DNA of 64,000 nucleotides from Synaphobranchus kaupii (Eukaryota > Chordata > Actinopteri > Anguilliformes > Synaphobranchidae), in contig CM056380.1 in the NCBI GenBank assembly GCA_029718625.1, forward strand, positions 101,066,193 through 101,130,192. Reading direction: 5' to 3'. The position numbers and the translations under genes are program-made. Positions within the stretch are counted from its first letter, which is position 1; every line of letters begins with the position of its first letter. Positions 12,331 to 24,180 of the stretch are shown one piece after another. Under the pieces are notes generated by a model. It was not told where the DNA came from and did not search any database. It saw only the letters and a list, made by a program, of their open reading frames with translations.

Positions 12331-12690
12331 ATTGCTATACATTTAAAAAGCGGTTAGCTCTCCCTCGACCTCTAAACCATAGAAAGTTAGCGACAGTTAC
12401 TGCCGAGGGTTTTGCTAGCTTATGGACATTAGCTTTAGCATCTAACGTTAACCTAGTTAGCGGACAACCTGGCTGGACAAATAGGCCCCAACACCGAGCT
12501 TCTGTAGACACGTTAGCTGTCGATACTACTGTCAGAAAAACATTTTGTTTTGATCTTTGAATTGTACAAGTCAGATTATACAAAATAACTACACAGCAGC
12601 TTCATGACATTGTTGACATTACGATTTATCCAGACGAAGCTTGTTTTCATATTTCAGCGTCTACTTCCTTTCCACGTCAACAACCAGACC

Positions 12691-12712
12691 AGATGACGTC
12701 ATCTTCCGGATA
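12691..12712 (-). promoter_or_regulatory. candidate TMF1 promoter: CRE palindrome next to ETS site
   Basis: A perfect CRE, TGACGTCA (12694-12701), is followed at once by CTTCCGG (12703-12709), an ETS-family core read as CCGGAAG on the minus strand. The pair lies about 365 bp upstream of the TMF1 ATG, which is consistent with a TATA-less housekeeping promoter. The function and the transcription start are inferred. Confidence 0.5.
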
Positions 12713-12770
12713 GACTGTGCATAGAATTCACACACCCCACGACCCATAATTTCCAGTGTTGATTTCAATG

Positions 12771-13380
12771 GCTGTGTCCGAATCAGAGCCCTATCTACTG
12801 CGCCCTGTCTCTTGCGTACAGGGCACTGACAGAAGTGTGCGGTTTAATGTGCACTGTTTTGCAGTCCGCGAAAAATATCCGCAATACTATTTTCCAACTG
12901 TACTGTGGAAGTGTCGTAAGCAGGTCATAAGACGTCCCACCAGTGTTGCCATGTCCGCAGTTTTACAGCAAATTGGGATACTTTCAAAGTGCAATCACGG
13001 GTAAAAATTAAAAGCACGCACTTATTTTAAAAAGTAAAAATATGATATCTATTTAAAATACGTTGGGTTCGGTTAAAAATATATTTTGGCCTAGTTTTGA
13101 GTCGCCATTTGGCTGGAAAGTCTCTGGAAACCCTGCGTCCCATCCTTGCGCTGCCATGTCACGTGTTGTTTTTTTGTATTTGAAGGAAAACGTCATTTTT
13201 TAAAAACGAAGCTCACGTCATATGACCAAAATGTTCGTGTACCTCTTGAAGCGTAAACCCCGGAAGTGTGTCATCCGGGTGTTTCAAGTATACTGCAATT
13301 TGAAAAATTTGCATACTCAACTTTCTCTCGTCCTATCTAGTCACCAAGGCTACTCAGTAGTGTGTTGATTCGGACACGGG
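12771..13380. mobile_element. non-autonomous DNA element, 610 bp, with 5-bp target duplication
   Basis: The left end GCTGTGTCCGAATCA and the right end (reverse complement CCCGTGTCCGAATCA) form inverted repeats. CAATG flanks both sides (12766-12770 and 13381-13385). The interior shows no transposase. It fills most of the space between the TMF1 promoter and the UBA3 3' end. The superfamily is not assigned. Confidence 0.7.
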
Positions 13381-13533
13381 CAATGTTTACAACTCAGATG
13401 TCTTACGCCACACATATAAAAAAAGCTATTTATTAGTATTACCATAACAAAAATGTAGTTCAATGTAGCAGATTAATTGATGATCCTCTGTATGGATTGG
13501 AGTTTGTTTAAGAGACATTCGCACACAAGACAA

Positions 13534-13559
13534 TTTATTGTATACCAAAACATTTTATT
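13534..13559 (-). terminator. UBA3 polyadenylation signals
   Basis: Two AATAAA hexamers on the minus strand (13559-13554 and 13539-13534) lie about 550 bp downstream of the UBA3 stop. The 3' UTR is therefore predicted to span about 14100 to 13520. No other gene is seen between here and the TMF1 start. Confidence 0.6.
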
Positions 13560-14100
13560 CCAGTAAATATTTAATCAACTGGTTCCATTTTTGCAAAGAC
13601 AAGAGTTGACAGCGTTTTGACAGAAAAAAAAAACAGTACAGATAATAAATATGAATGATGTTCACATCAACTGACAAATACTTTGAAACATGTCCATCTA
13701 TTTTGCCAGCTCCCATAACTGGACATGCTATGTGGCTGCAGTGCACAAAAATATACATAAATATCACTGTATCTAGGTTAGTTCTAGTTGCAAATGAAAT
13801 ATGAACCTGGAACTAGAAGAGTCACTTCACCCGGTTTCTTTTTGCCAACTGTAAAAGTGATGGTATTTTGGGCAAATGTTAAATATTCATAATCAAATAT
13901 GAACTTAAAATTGCTTCCTGGGCATATCAGAGCACAAAAACTTTATTTACACGATTGCATTGAAACATGTTAAAATTGCTTCAAGTTTTATCGACCCAGT
14001 AGCTATTTTCACCTTAAAGGCTAAATTACAACCGACAAATACTTTCTGTAGTATTTATGTATTTGAAGCATTATTTGGTTGTTCTACTCTGGTTGGCTAA

Positions 14101-17100
14101 TCAGGTGAAATTAAGTTTGAAGAGGACTGTTTGAGGAGTGGTGATATCAGCGACAGCCAGTTCCTGCCCATCAGCTAATCCCAGCTCTGGAAGCACATAA
14201 GCAAATTTGCACTGTTCGCAAATACAAATAAACAAAATAATTGTAACATATTTACACACACTGCCTGGCCAAAATAAAAGTCGCCGTTGCACCTGTCATG
14301 CATAGTGCCCACTGTACAAGCCTCTGGAGGCAGTGTTATGATCTGGGGTTGCTTCACTTGATCAGGTCTAGGCTCAGCAACGTTATGCAGCAATAAAATG
14401 AAGTCAGCTGAGTACCTGTATGTACTGAATGACCAGGTTATCCCTTCAATGGGCATATTCCAGGACGACAATGCCAAGATTCATCGGGCTAAAATTGTGA
14501 AAGAGTGGTTCAGGGAGCATGAGGAATCATTTTCACACATGAATTGGCCACCAGAGTCCTGACATTAACCCCATTGAAAGTCTTTGGGATGTGCTGGAGA
14601 AGACTTTACGAAGTGGTTAGACTCTCCCGTCGTCAATACAAGATCTCGGCCAAAAATTTATGCAACTCTGGATGGAAATAAATGTTGTGACATTGCATAA
14701 GGTTTCCGAAACAATGCCACGACGAATGCGCACTGTAATCAAAGCTAAAGGCGGTCCAACAAAATATTAGTGTGTGCGACTTTTTTTTTGGCCAGGCAGT
14801 GTATTACTGTGGCTGTTTATTTTGAGTAATAGTCACTTCATATAAAGCAAAACCATAAATATCTGCCAAGAACTTCACATTACCTTTCAGCGTTTTGCAA
14901 AGATTTGGCCGTGTTCTTTCTTCAATAGAGGCTACAGTCTTAAAAAAAAAAATGAAAACAAGCAGTCCATCCGCCCCTTTTATAATTACATTATCAACCA
15001 ACTTAAACACACCAATAGAGAATATGAGAACATGTAAGATTTTACAACCTTTTGTGATGGCTGACTATGCATTTCTTAGGTTACATGTGCTAGTGTATGA
15101 TATGCTGTGATGAGACTGGCTTACAATTTTACAGCATCACATACTGGGAAACAATAAACACTTGGGTAAATGCAGCCACAGCAAGTACTGACGTGGCCAC
15201 AATTCGATTCCAAACCATGTCAATTGCTCTAACGACTAGTGCGTCAACTGAATTCAGCACCTGGGGGCCAGACATTTCACCGATAATCTTTTCTTTCTTT
15301 TTTTTTTTTGAAAGACAAAGGTGGAAAAGTACCTGCACTCATATCGGCAAACAACCTGAATGGCCCATAAATCTTATGTACACACCTGCAAATACAGCGT
15401 TTTATTTTTCCCCTCCAGAGTTGCTGTGATTGCAGGAGATTTCATTTGTCTGGAAAAACAATAAAATATGGCAAGTTAGCAAAGACGGTGAAGATGGTCT
15501 CGGTCTCCTCCTCAGAAGCAGGACATTTATAATTATATTCTCCTTCTAAGGACCATTTGGTAGACGAGAACAGAAATGACAGTCCCCCATGGCACTCACA
15601 GAGAGGCATTCTCAGTCAGGTAGTCCAGCACGTCCTGCAGCTTGGCTGACGGAGAGAACTGGAGTTTCTGGGGTACCTGGCTGCAGGCTGCACAGTTTTC
15701 CTGGAATTAAATCAGAGACATACTAATTTAACAAACAAACCAATTTCCTTGTCCTGCAAGCAAAGGTTTATTCACATATAAAATGGCAAACATTGGTCAC
15801 GTTTTAACCATTGCATTGCTGACTTGCAATCCTTAGCAGCTTAAGGTACACCATGTAAATGTCGAAATGACAACTCAATCTGATTACACATAGCAAGATA
15901 TCCTTCGTATTTCCTGGAAATATCACGGTTACCGTAGCAGCTTGTGCGATTAGTTCTCTGCACCCACCTTCCTCTCGGCTTCAAACGTGTAGGTGTACAG
16001 ACCATCAACATCATTGAACACCAGATAGTTATTCAGGGGAATGTAGGCACTGCAGAGAGTGAAAGAACACAAGCATGAGGCAGTGACATTGCATACCCGT
16101 TCCTTCACACAACTGGGAAACGGACAGAAAACTGACCTTGAAGCGATTTTGAATACTTCAGTTGCACATGCCGCTGAGCGAGAGGGAGAAGGGGACACCA
16201 GAATTAGAACATGGATACGGTTACATAACCATTACTCACTGAAACAAAATGCTGACTAACGAATGTGCTCACGAATGCAAGACATTCACCATGAGGCTGG
16301 TGAATGCGGCCCTATAGGGGAAACATACCTGCAATGACTGCATTTGTAGAGGCGACTGCAGGGATGATCCTCTTCACAACACCTGAAACCCAGACACAAT
16401 TAAACAAAGGCATTCGCCTTCGGAATACTGTCCGGCTTTGCTTATTATTACATACGAATGCCATTTCTTCTCCTAAATAATTTTTTCTGGATGTACCGTT
16501 TACACAGATGCCATTATCTGCCTTGTTTTTCACTGAACAAGAGGCATTTGTTAGAAGCAGTGGGAAATGGCCACGTTAACAATGAGAGTAGTTGTATAAC
16601 ATTTGACTTACACAAAAAAGTAAAAAATCTAATTTTATTCGTAATAAGAAAACAGTTTGCAGCTGAGGTACATTAAAACAAAAATGATAAATGGAATAAA
16701 ACTGGTGAGTGCCATGTACAAAGTTCAAGTGAAAACTCGATTATATTTTATCATGGCCAGTTGGTTAACAGTCTCTTCTGTGATGTTTCCTAGTTTATAA
16801 ATGTTGGCCTATTGTTATCTTTGCATAATTTATTGTTAAATTGCAAGTTGTGCAAAATAAATTCAATCTGTCGGTATGCGGTGTACCAGGTTTATACTGG
16901 CCTGCTTCACTCGTTTGCTGTACCATTTAAACTTCCATCCATGTTCACATTCCTTCCTCTGACGCACCCCATATCAGATCAATTGTTTTTATAAACGTCT
17001 GTTAGAAACGCTTTTGCACGATTAGTCACTTGACTGTGCCGTTGGGAGTCCCTATGGGGACCCCTGGAGGATAACTGTTGAAATACAAGTTTAAATCCCT

Positions 17101-20100
17101 GCAGTTCACATGGTGGAAACAAACAGGTGGCCCTTCTTATGCATTCAACCTCAAATGTAGCAACTATAGAGGTGATTCAATATAATGAAAAACAACTAAA
17201 CAGGAACGGCCTTTTCACCATCTAGAGTTGAAACACGTTTACTGAAGGGGACACTCACTGAGTCTTGCAAGTGAGAGCCAGTCAATGACTGAGAAACCGT
17301 TGTTAATGCACCTCTTTCCCCCAACGAGGACCCAAAAAGCTAAGGGCTTCGTACATAAAACAATGAGCACAGAAAGTAACACTATTGTTGAATTTATTCA
17401 TTTTCCCTGTTGCTAATGGTGTACACTGGACTGGGTCACCAAAAGAGTTGCAAAAGTGGCAGTGCAGTACGTTTGAATAATTCTAAAATTGTGCTTGTCG
17501 CGCCAACTCTCGTCATCTCCGTTTCTAGGTCAATATGCCAACGAGAGGAAGTAAAAGAAGTGGGGGCACTGTGGACTAATGAAGGCAGGGCGCTCAGACT
17601 CACCTTGGGTGAGCCTGTAGGTCACCCCTGTGATGCTGAACTCGGACGCCCGCTCCTGGGACTTTTGGAACACCCACTGGATGTGTTCAGGGTCATCGCC
17701 GTCCAGCGCAACGTCACCTGCACACCGCAGGTGTGTAACACGTAGGCACTTACTGCATATTACGACCATTCAAGCAATGCATTTACTTTACTGCAGGTGA
17801 ATGGGATAAGTCAATAACCTAGGTCCCAAACTGAATGAAACTTTGTGACTAGTATCAAGGCTTTCTCTTAAGATTATTAAAAGGTACACACTCAAGTTTG
17901 TAAAGATAAATCCTCAGCAGGGCTGACTGTAGTCAATCACCCAAGGCTTTTCCATAGAGCAGACGAGTCAACGCTAGCACAGTCCCACCCAAAACTCCGC
18001 TCATGAGACATGTCCAGGTGTGTCTGTGAACGCACCTCCAAACGGCTTTTCTTTAGGCCACTGCAGTATGCGAACATATTCCACACAGTGCTCTGGCAAC
18101 CGGGGCATGGAAGCAATAGTACACATCGGGAAATTAATCTGAAACAAGAACACACACACACACCGATCCACCATTTAACTTAAGCGCATTGTATGCATTT
18201 GCGCAAGAAAAATAAGTCAAGTGTAGATACGCCGCACGCAGGTTCACCTGGGGCGGGTAGAGCTCGAGAGTGCACTCGATACACGCGGTCATGCCGGGGA
18301 GAATGACCCGCGCGTTCCCCTTGAAGCCTTCCGTCCCGCCGTCGATGAGCGGGATGATGGAGCTGGAGTCCAGGACACCGTCTTCGTATATCAGGAGGGA
18401 CATCTGACCATTATGACAACAGGTAAGGGGTTACCGGTCCGCTCGGACACTTACACACCAAGCTAAAAGCAGTCAGATCTACAGACCGTGTGATCCACTG
18501 TACGATGCGTACCAGCATGCCGTTCATCCATCTCCTGGCAACGATGGAGTCCAACCCACAGACAATAATATGGAATTCTGGGAAATAACACAAAACACCA
18601 CAAAGCGATGTTTAAAAAGGGAAGAAAAAAAAAAAACTACAAGGATGCAGCCTCTTTTTGGTGTCGCATAAAGTAGGCCTAAAGCCTTCTTAGCAAGGTT
18701 ATATCTACAGTCGGTTTAATTTGGTTACATAATCACACCTTGTGGTTTGTTGGCATGACAAATATAGGCACTTGATTCTCGTTAAGGAAACAAGCATGAA
18801 ACTAAAAATAAAATAATTGTAGGTCGAGGCAATGTTATGAACATGACTAAGATTGCATTAACACATATCTGTACTCACGGCGATAAAATGATTCATCAAA
18901 ATCTTGTATTTTCTTAAAATACCTGAGCATATAGTTAAGAACATAACTTTTATTAACAAGACAGCTGTCAATCCAACCTTTACATGGAACAAAATTATTT
19001 CACTCAAGTATGAATAAATTGCTAAAAGAGATATGATACAAATGCAATACTACAAAACTTAACTCCCGTTCAAAAGGATACGGTACCACTTTGCATCCAG
19101 GGATACGACTGTTCACAAACTCTGCTGCCACATCTGCCTTTGGCCGTCCCACGTCTTTAGGCCTTCAGAAATGTGCAGTAAATTCATGTCATAGATAAGT
19201 CTCATAGTAGTCATCCTTTTTTCCAGAAAGTCTATTTCTTATTTTATTATTATTTTGCTCACCAACAACACTTGTTGTGCAGTTATACTTTAGAAATGTA
19301 CTTGAAATTTTAAATCACTTTAAGTTAAAATTACTGCATTGTAATACAGTGCCTTATAGTAATTATCTCACCAATAGTTCATTCCCATTCATCCAAACTG
19401 AGAATCGTAGCAGACTAGATTACCTCACTTTATATTCAACTCGTCTAAGAGAGCAAGTTCAAGGCATATAAAGAGGTTTTAACCAAGACTATCTGAGATA
19501 ACAGCTTTTGTACTGATGAAAGAAATAGAATACCGTTTTAGAAATCTATGACAAAATATGCAAGCATTCCATTACGGGAAAAACGTCTCAAGGTAATTAG
19601 ATGGAAAAAAGTGAAGTAATGAGTGCTGACCTAAATAGAAACTGTCTGTTCAGGTTGGAAACGTCAATGGTGTCCATATCAATGACGTGAATGTGCCGAA
19701 AACCTGACAGCGCCTAGACCACAGCACCGCCACAGGAGGGGAGGAATCAGAGCATATGGATGCATTCAAAATATGGAACTGTGTTGTGTATTCATATGCA
19801 TAAACTCAGACTCAGCTAGCAGATCAGAATTGGACCCCTTCCTCTTACAACCAAAGACAAGCTATCCATCATAAACATATTTTGGTATTTTGCAATGCAA
19901 ATTTAAGAAACTCAAAGGGCACCAAAAAGGGAACACAGTGTATGTGTGTGGTGTTCAGACTTGTATACACCAGCAGTCAACAATGTGTGCAAAGTGGGGT
20001 TGTCACGATATCCCATTTTCATATCGTCGATATGCCTTTAACAAATATCGCGATATCCGGTATTATCGGATATTGACATCCCTAGTCAAAATAGCCTGTA

Positions 20101-23013
20101 TACAAATAATAACAAAATAATAAATACAGAGCAAATAATTATAACCAAATATTCAAAAAATAAAGCATACAGAATTTGTTGCGAGGAATCAGAACTAAAA
20201 TAGAAAATGGAACGGGAAAAGACAGTCCACTCAGATTTGTCGGGCGGGCCATGGCACACACAGTAATGCAAAGATTTAGTTATACACATTAAGTAATATT
20301 AACTCACCTCTTCTTTCCAACTAATATTATTACTTAAAATCATGTACGTATGTTTTGTCCTTAGAATATCAATAACAATGATAATTAAAAAAAATTTTTT
20401 TTAAAAGAATATATATTTTTTATTTATTGTGATTATAGACAGTCATATCCGATATTATCGGATATCGTGACAACCCTAGTGCAAAGCAAAACAGTGTGAT
20501 CCAGAAAGTGAAGAACAAAGGTGGAAAAAAAGGTGACAGACAGGTTTGACGTCCTTAAATAAATACACTTATTGGCGCGGTAACCCAGCGTGATAATGCA
20601 GGGCATAACTGTGAAAATGCATCAGATCCAGTTCTCAACCATCACAACACAAATCTGAACTGATCAACAAATAAGTAAACATGACAGCTGGAGGTCAAAG
20701 CACCTTATAGGTTTCTGCTTTCAATCAAAAGAGAAGGAAAAGCCACACAAACACACACACTTAGAGCAAAAACACATTTTTTTTAATCCTACCAGATTTT
20801 TGAGAAGTTCACAGCCCAAGCCACCTGCTCCGATAACCAGAATCTTACATGTTTCTAATAAAAACTGAAGCGACTAAAACAAACGAACAAAAAAACAGTC
20901 CATGGTTAAGGTATCAAGAAAATTACTTTAAACTGCAATTGGTAATATTGCAATTAAAGAATGTCAACTGTACATACAACTAGAACTGCTTGCACAATGC
21001 AAAAATAATATTAGCAATTTACTAGAAAAAGTACACAACACATTGACAGTGATGTGGCTTCTATACAGAGAACTTCTGTATTAAGCTGGAACGGCTTGCA
21101 CAATGAAAAATTAATGCTAGCAATTTACTGGAAAAATACAGGCAACCTTTTATATCATATACTTGTAAAGCTGTTTGGTGGTATAACACTAACATGGCCT
21201 GATTAAAATTAATATAGTCCATTAAAAATGGGAGTACTTAAATACAATTGTTTCTTGCTGTCAGATTTATAGTTCTTTTTTGAGCAACATGGAAATGATT
21301 GATAATGATAGATTATTATTCTTGAACATGAACATTAAAGTACATTTTCAAAATGGACCATTTTATCACCACTTGTTACCAGTCGTCCATTTTACGGTGT
21401 CAATAGCAGGAGAATAAAAATGCAATAATGGCTCTCACTTCTGTGCTGGGCTCAAAGTCAGGGTGTGTGAATGGTCCAGGTCTCTCGAGAAACTTCTTGA
21501 CGTGGTTCCAGCGCCCGTCCCAGTCTCCCTTGACCCCACTCCCGCCATCTACTGCCATTCTGCACAGAACACATAGACTGAGCTACACATATCAGTCGGA
21601 AAATAACGCAGTTCCTCAGACCCTCTTCCAACTAACGACCTCAGAATAGTCTACGTGGTTGGATAATATTTCACTCAATCAGCCACTCGTTTTGCAGTTT
21701 TCATGAAGTAAAATCCCGCTTTAAGTTTAAGCTTCTCAACAGTTCTCAAATGATTAAATGCACAGGACAGCTCCTCCCATATATCTGGTGCTTTTTGATT
21801 TATTCCTTTGTATTACAACTTAGAAGTATAGCATGATGCACAAACAATAACAAGTAGGAGGGCTGAAAATATTTAATTCATTTACATCTGTTATTCTGAG
21901 GTGGTCAGTAGTGATCAAAGTTACCAGCACATAAAATGTAATATGTATTGCATTTCTAAAAATACGGATACAAAGGCGCATACAAACTCGTCGTGCTAGC
22001 CAGCTAACTTTAGACAAAATATTTTAGTAAATAACATTAGCTAACTGTTACTGCTTGATAGTTGAACACTAATGTTAAACAAATTTGTATCCATTCGCAT
22101 TCATCCCATTGTCCTTTAACTTACATAATGCAGACTTCAAGCATGTACGTTAGCTAGCTAACCAATTTAGTTAGCCAGCTAGCCAACTAACGTTACTGTT
22201 AAAAAAATGTTATGCAAGTTAGCTACTGTGGAAATTTGGCTGGACAGTAGCAGCTACTAGTAAACAACTTGAAAGCTAACATTATCGTTACATGTAAATA
22301 CAAATGTAGGTAGGAGGTAGCTTGACAAAGCGTTCAACAACGTTTAGTAGCCATATTATGGCCAGCTATATTTTAACTAGCTAGTGCTAACTGGCAAACG
22401 TTATGCAGAGAACATAGGACAAGGAAGCTAGCTAGCTAGCTAGCTAGTCAGCCAACCAGCCAGGCGAAACATTAGCACAGGTCTTTATTCAGCTTTAACA
22501 CATACATAACGTTAACGCTAGTTAGTAACGTTAGTTATAACGTTACCATAAGATCAGGTCAATGCACGGATTTGGGGGAAAGTGTAACCCAAATAGCCAA
22601 TACGTTACTTAGCAGTGGCTCAGGTTCATTAGGTTGGTAACGTTACGTAAGTTAACGTTAGGTAACTTAATGACAATGCGAATTTCCACACCCAACGTTA
22701 GTTAATGCCCAAATAGTAGCCTGCTCATTTAACTAGCTTGCTAGCTTCGTTAACGTTAGCTAGCTAGCTAGCTACTCCCTGCGCTATGTAACCTCAATCA
22801 AACCTGCTGCCAGTTTCTAGCATTTCATCACTAACTTCTCAGTCAGCTCCTCTATTCTCCTTCTTTTCTTCTCCCTAAAAAGAGAGAATAAAAGAAGGTT
22901 CACACACGCTCGGTTTTCAGCAGGTAGTAAATGAGATTTTTTCGCATTTTGACCAGTTAGCAATTTTATATCCTTCTTGTTCTAGATACTTACGGCTCGA
23001 CCACATCCGCCAT
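14101..23013 (-). CDS. uba3: UBA3, NEDD8-activating enzyme E1 catalytic subunit, complete
   Basis: With its partner NAE1, UBA3 adenylates NEDD8, carries it as a thioester and passes it to UBE2M for cullin neddylation. Coding exons: 23013-22994, 22874-22836, 21559-21439, 20873-20793, 19713-19631, 19162-19082, 18922-18879, 18577-18513, 18403-18248, 18138-18036, 17717-17604, 16382-16329, 16173-16137, 16049-15968, 15700-15600, 15449-15386, 14938-14884, 14186-14101. All phases close, giving 461 aa (human about 463). Visible motifs: nucleotide-binding [12 protein letters not shown], the [17 protein letters not shown] loop, zinc ligands in TACIEC and ENCAAC, the catalytic cysteine in FPMCTIAS, and a C-terminal ubiquitin-fold E2-binding domain ending [10 protein letters not shown]. 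Introns hold a Tc1 remnant and a hAT MITE. The first coding exon is only 20 nt. The 5' end is head-to-head with ARL6IP5. The identification is essentially certain. Confidence 0.97.
14259..14801 (+). mobile_element. Tc1-like transposon remnant, internally deleted
   Basis: Inverted ends CACTGCCTGGCCAAAA and TTTGGCCAGGCAGTG enclose the C-terminal half of a Tc1-family transposase read on plus. [21 protein letters not shown] and [19 protein letters not shown] are recognisable, so the second catalytic Asp region and the NPIE glutamate region survive. The N-terminal DNA-binding half is missing and stops interrupt the frame. TA follows the right end. It is inserted in the last UBA3 intron and is inactive. 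Confidence 0.88.
19995..20478. mobile_element. hAT-type non-autonomous element with perfect 8-bp duplication
   Basis: The ends are TGGGGTTGTCACGATATC and (reverse complement of the right end) TAGGGTTGTCACGATATC. It is flanked on both sides by GTGCAAAG (19987-19994 and 20479-20486). The interior is A/T rich and contains many CGATAT / TATCGGATAT sub-repeats next to the ends. No coding sequence was found. The 8-bp target duplication supports hAT. It lies in a UBA3 intron. Confidence 0.88.
21990..22790. repeat. GCTAGCTA / AACGTTA-rich simple-sequence region
   Basis: This stretch of UBA3 intron 2 is crowded with TAGCTAGC, TTAGCTAAC and AACGTTA palindromic words, including a (GCTA)n run near 22430-22448. 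A similar but thinner composition occurs at 11830-12480 around TMF1 exon 1. It is non-coding. Confidence 0.7.
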
Positions 23014-23021
23014 ATTTTCAT
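23013..23021 (-). promoter_or_regulatory. upstream ATG overlapping the UBA3 start
   Basis: An ATG at 23021-23019 lies 8 nt before the UBA3 ATG (23013-23011) and is out of frame with it. Both have A at -3. The upstream frame runs into the UBA3 coding region. It matters only if transcription starts above 23021, which cannot be seen here. Confidence 0.5.
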
Positions 23022-23163
23022 GGTCGTGCGACTCTTCCCAGAATGCTTCATGTTTTTGTATTGAACGCATATATTGTATAAAGATTGAACGTTGGTCTGA
23101 GCCAATCAAAGGTGAGTGTGCGGAGAGAAAAAGATTATACAAGCAATTTGAACTTACCGAGAT

Positions 23164-23164
<1 letters not shown>

Positions 23165-23207
<43 letters not shown>

Positions 23208-23208
23208 G
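23165..23208. repeat. ATT trinucleotide microsatellite
   Basis: About 14 uninterrupted TAT/ATT units between the UBA3 and ARL6IP5 5' ends. Confidence 0.95.
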
Positions 23209-23229
23209 TTGTTGTTAGCTTTTTGCTGT

Positions 23230-23700
23230 TGTTACATTACATTACAGTCATTCAGAGGTGTAAAATCCAGGGGTCAGAAAGTAAAAGTCCTGCCATGTGT
23301 TTCTTCCACCTATGAACTCAGTCAGCTGATTTCAGTAATTAGTTCCAAATCCTGGCTGAAGAATTATTTTAAAGGATTATCCAATGAAATCAAGCTGTAC
23401 ATTAATACAGAGACTCTTATAACAAAAAAGCATTAAAAACTGTTATGATCTGTGAATCATATGATGTGTTTGCATAAGCTGTATTTGCATTATCCCCCTG
23501 GCATATACTGTAATACTTTGTATTGTTTTTGAATATTATTCAATAAAAAAATGTTTAAAAAAAATGTGTTAATTAGCAAATCCAGGTGATTGGAACAAAA
23601 TACTGGGGAGGACTTTTTACTTTCCAAACCCGGATTTTAGACCTCTGCAGTCATTTAGCAGACGCTTTTATCCAAAGCGACATACAATTAGTGCACACAG
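23230..23700 (-). mobile_element. SINE tail, minus orientation, split by a hAT element
   Basis: TTACATTACATTACAGTCATT (23232-23252) and TAGCAGACGCTTTTATCC followed by AAAGCGACATACAA (from about 23656) are the two halves of the conserved 3' tail of the fish SINE family also seen at 40337-40556, here in reverse orientation. The hAT element at 23253-23647 interrupts it exactly. Confidence 0.8.
23253..23647. mobile_element. hAT-type MITE with perfect 8-bp duplication, carrying a secondary insert
   Basis: It starts CAGAGGTGTAAAATCCAGG and ends GGATTTTAGACCTCTG. The flanks are CAGTCATT on both sides (23245-23252, 23648-23655). Compared with the 192-bp relative at 7529-7720 it has about 200 extra bases in the middle (roughly 23365-23568). 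That extra block ends in AATAAA and an A-rich run, like a retroposed sequence. It lies in the intergenic space between UBA3 and ARL6IP5. Confidence 0.88.
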
Positions 23701-24104
23701 AAAGGTCATCGAAGCAACTACAGAACAGATTAGACAAAGCACATCCTTCCCATAACGTAGCAGCTATCCCTAGTAATGAACATTGAATGTAATTCATAGT
23801 AAGCTGTGGGTAAATCAGCTATACTATAATTGTGTTCTAAATACTTTTATAAACTATAACATCAAACAGTTAGACAATGTTGTTGTTACCATTGTAATGA
23901 AGCAGTAATATTGATTTAAAACCATTGCATGTTTTAGATTGTTAATAATGGTGGCGTAATTAATTAATTTGGCATACGTTGTGAATTTGCTTTATTGTAA
24001 CATTTGTTGTATATTTGACTTAACATTTGTCCAGTATTTTGTAGTAAACTCATTATAGGAGTGCATGATTGTATCTGTTATCGCGAGAAAGCGGAGACAA
24101 ACTT

Positions 24105-24121
24105 TGTGCGCGCCTGCGCGG
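24105..24121 (+). promoter_or_regulatory. NRF1-like GC palindrome in the ARL6IP5 promoter
   Basis: TGCGCGCCTGCGCGG, about 65 bp upstream of the ARL6IP5 ATG, resembles the NRF1 consensus (GCGC-N2-GCGC type). The surrounding 100 bp is GC-rich, as expected for a TATA-less promoter. Its role is inferred. Confidence 0.45.
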
Positions 24122-24180
24122 CGAGGTGCTTGCTGATCTGTACGAGCTGCGCTGAGAGCTAGCTGGGGCCTGGAGCTACT

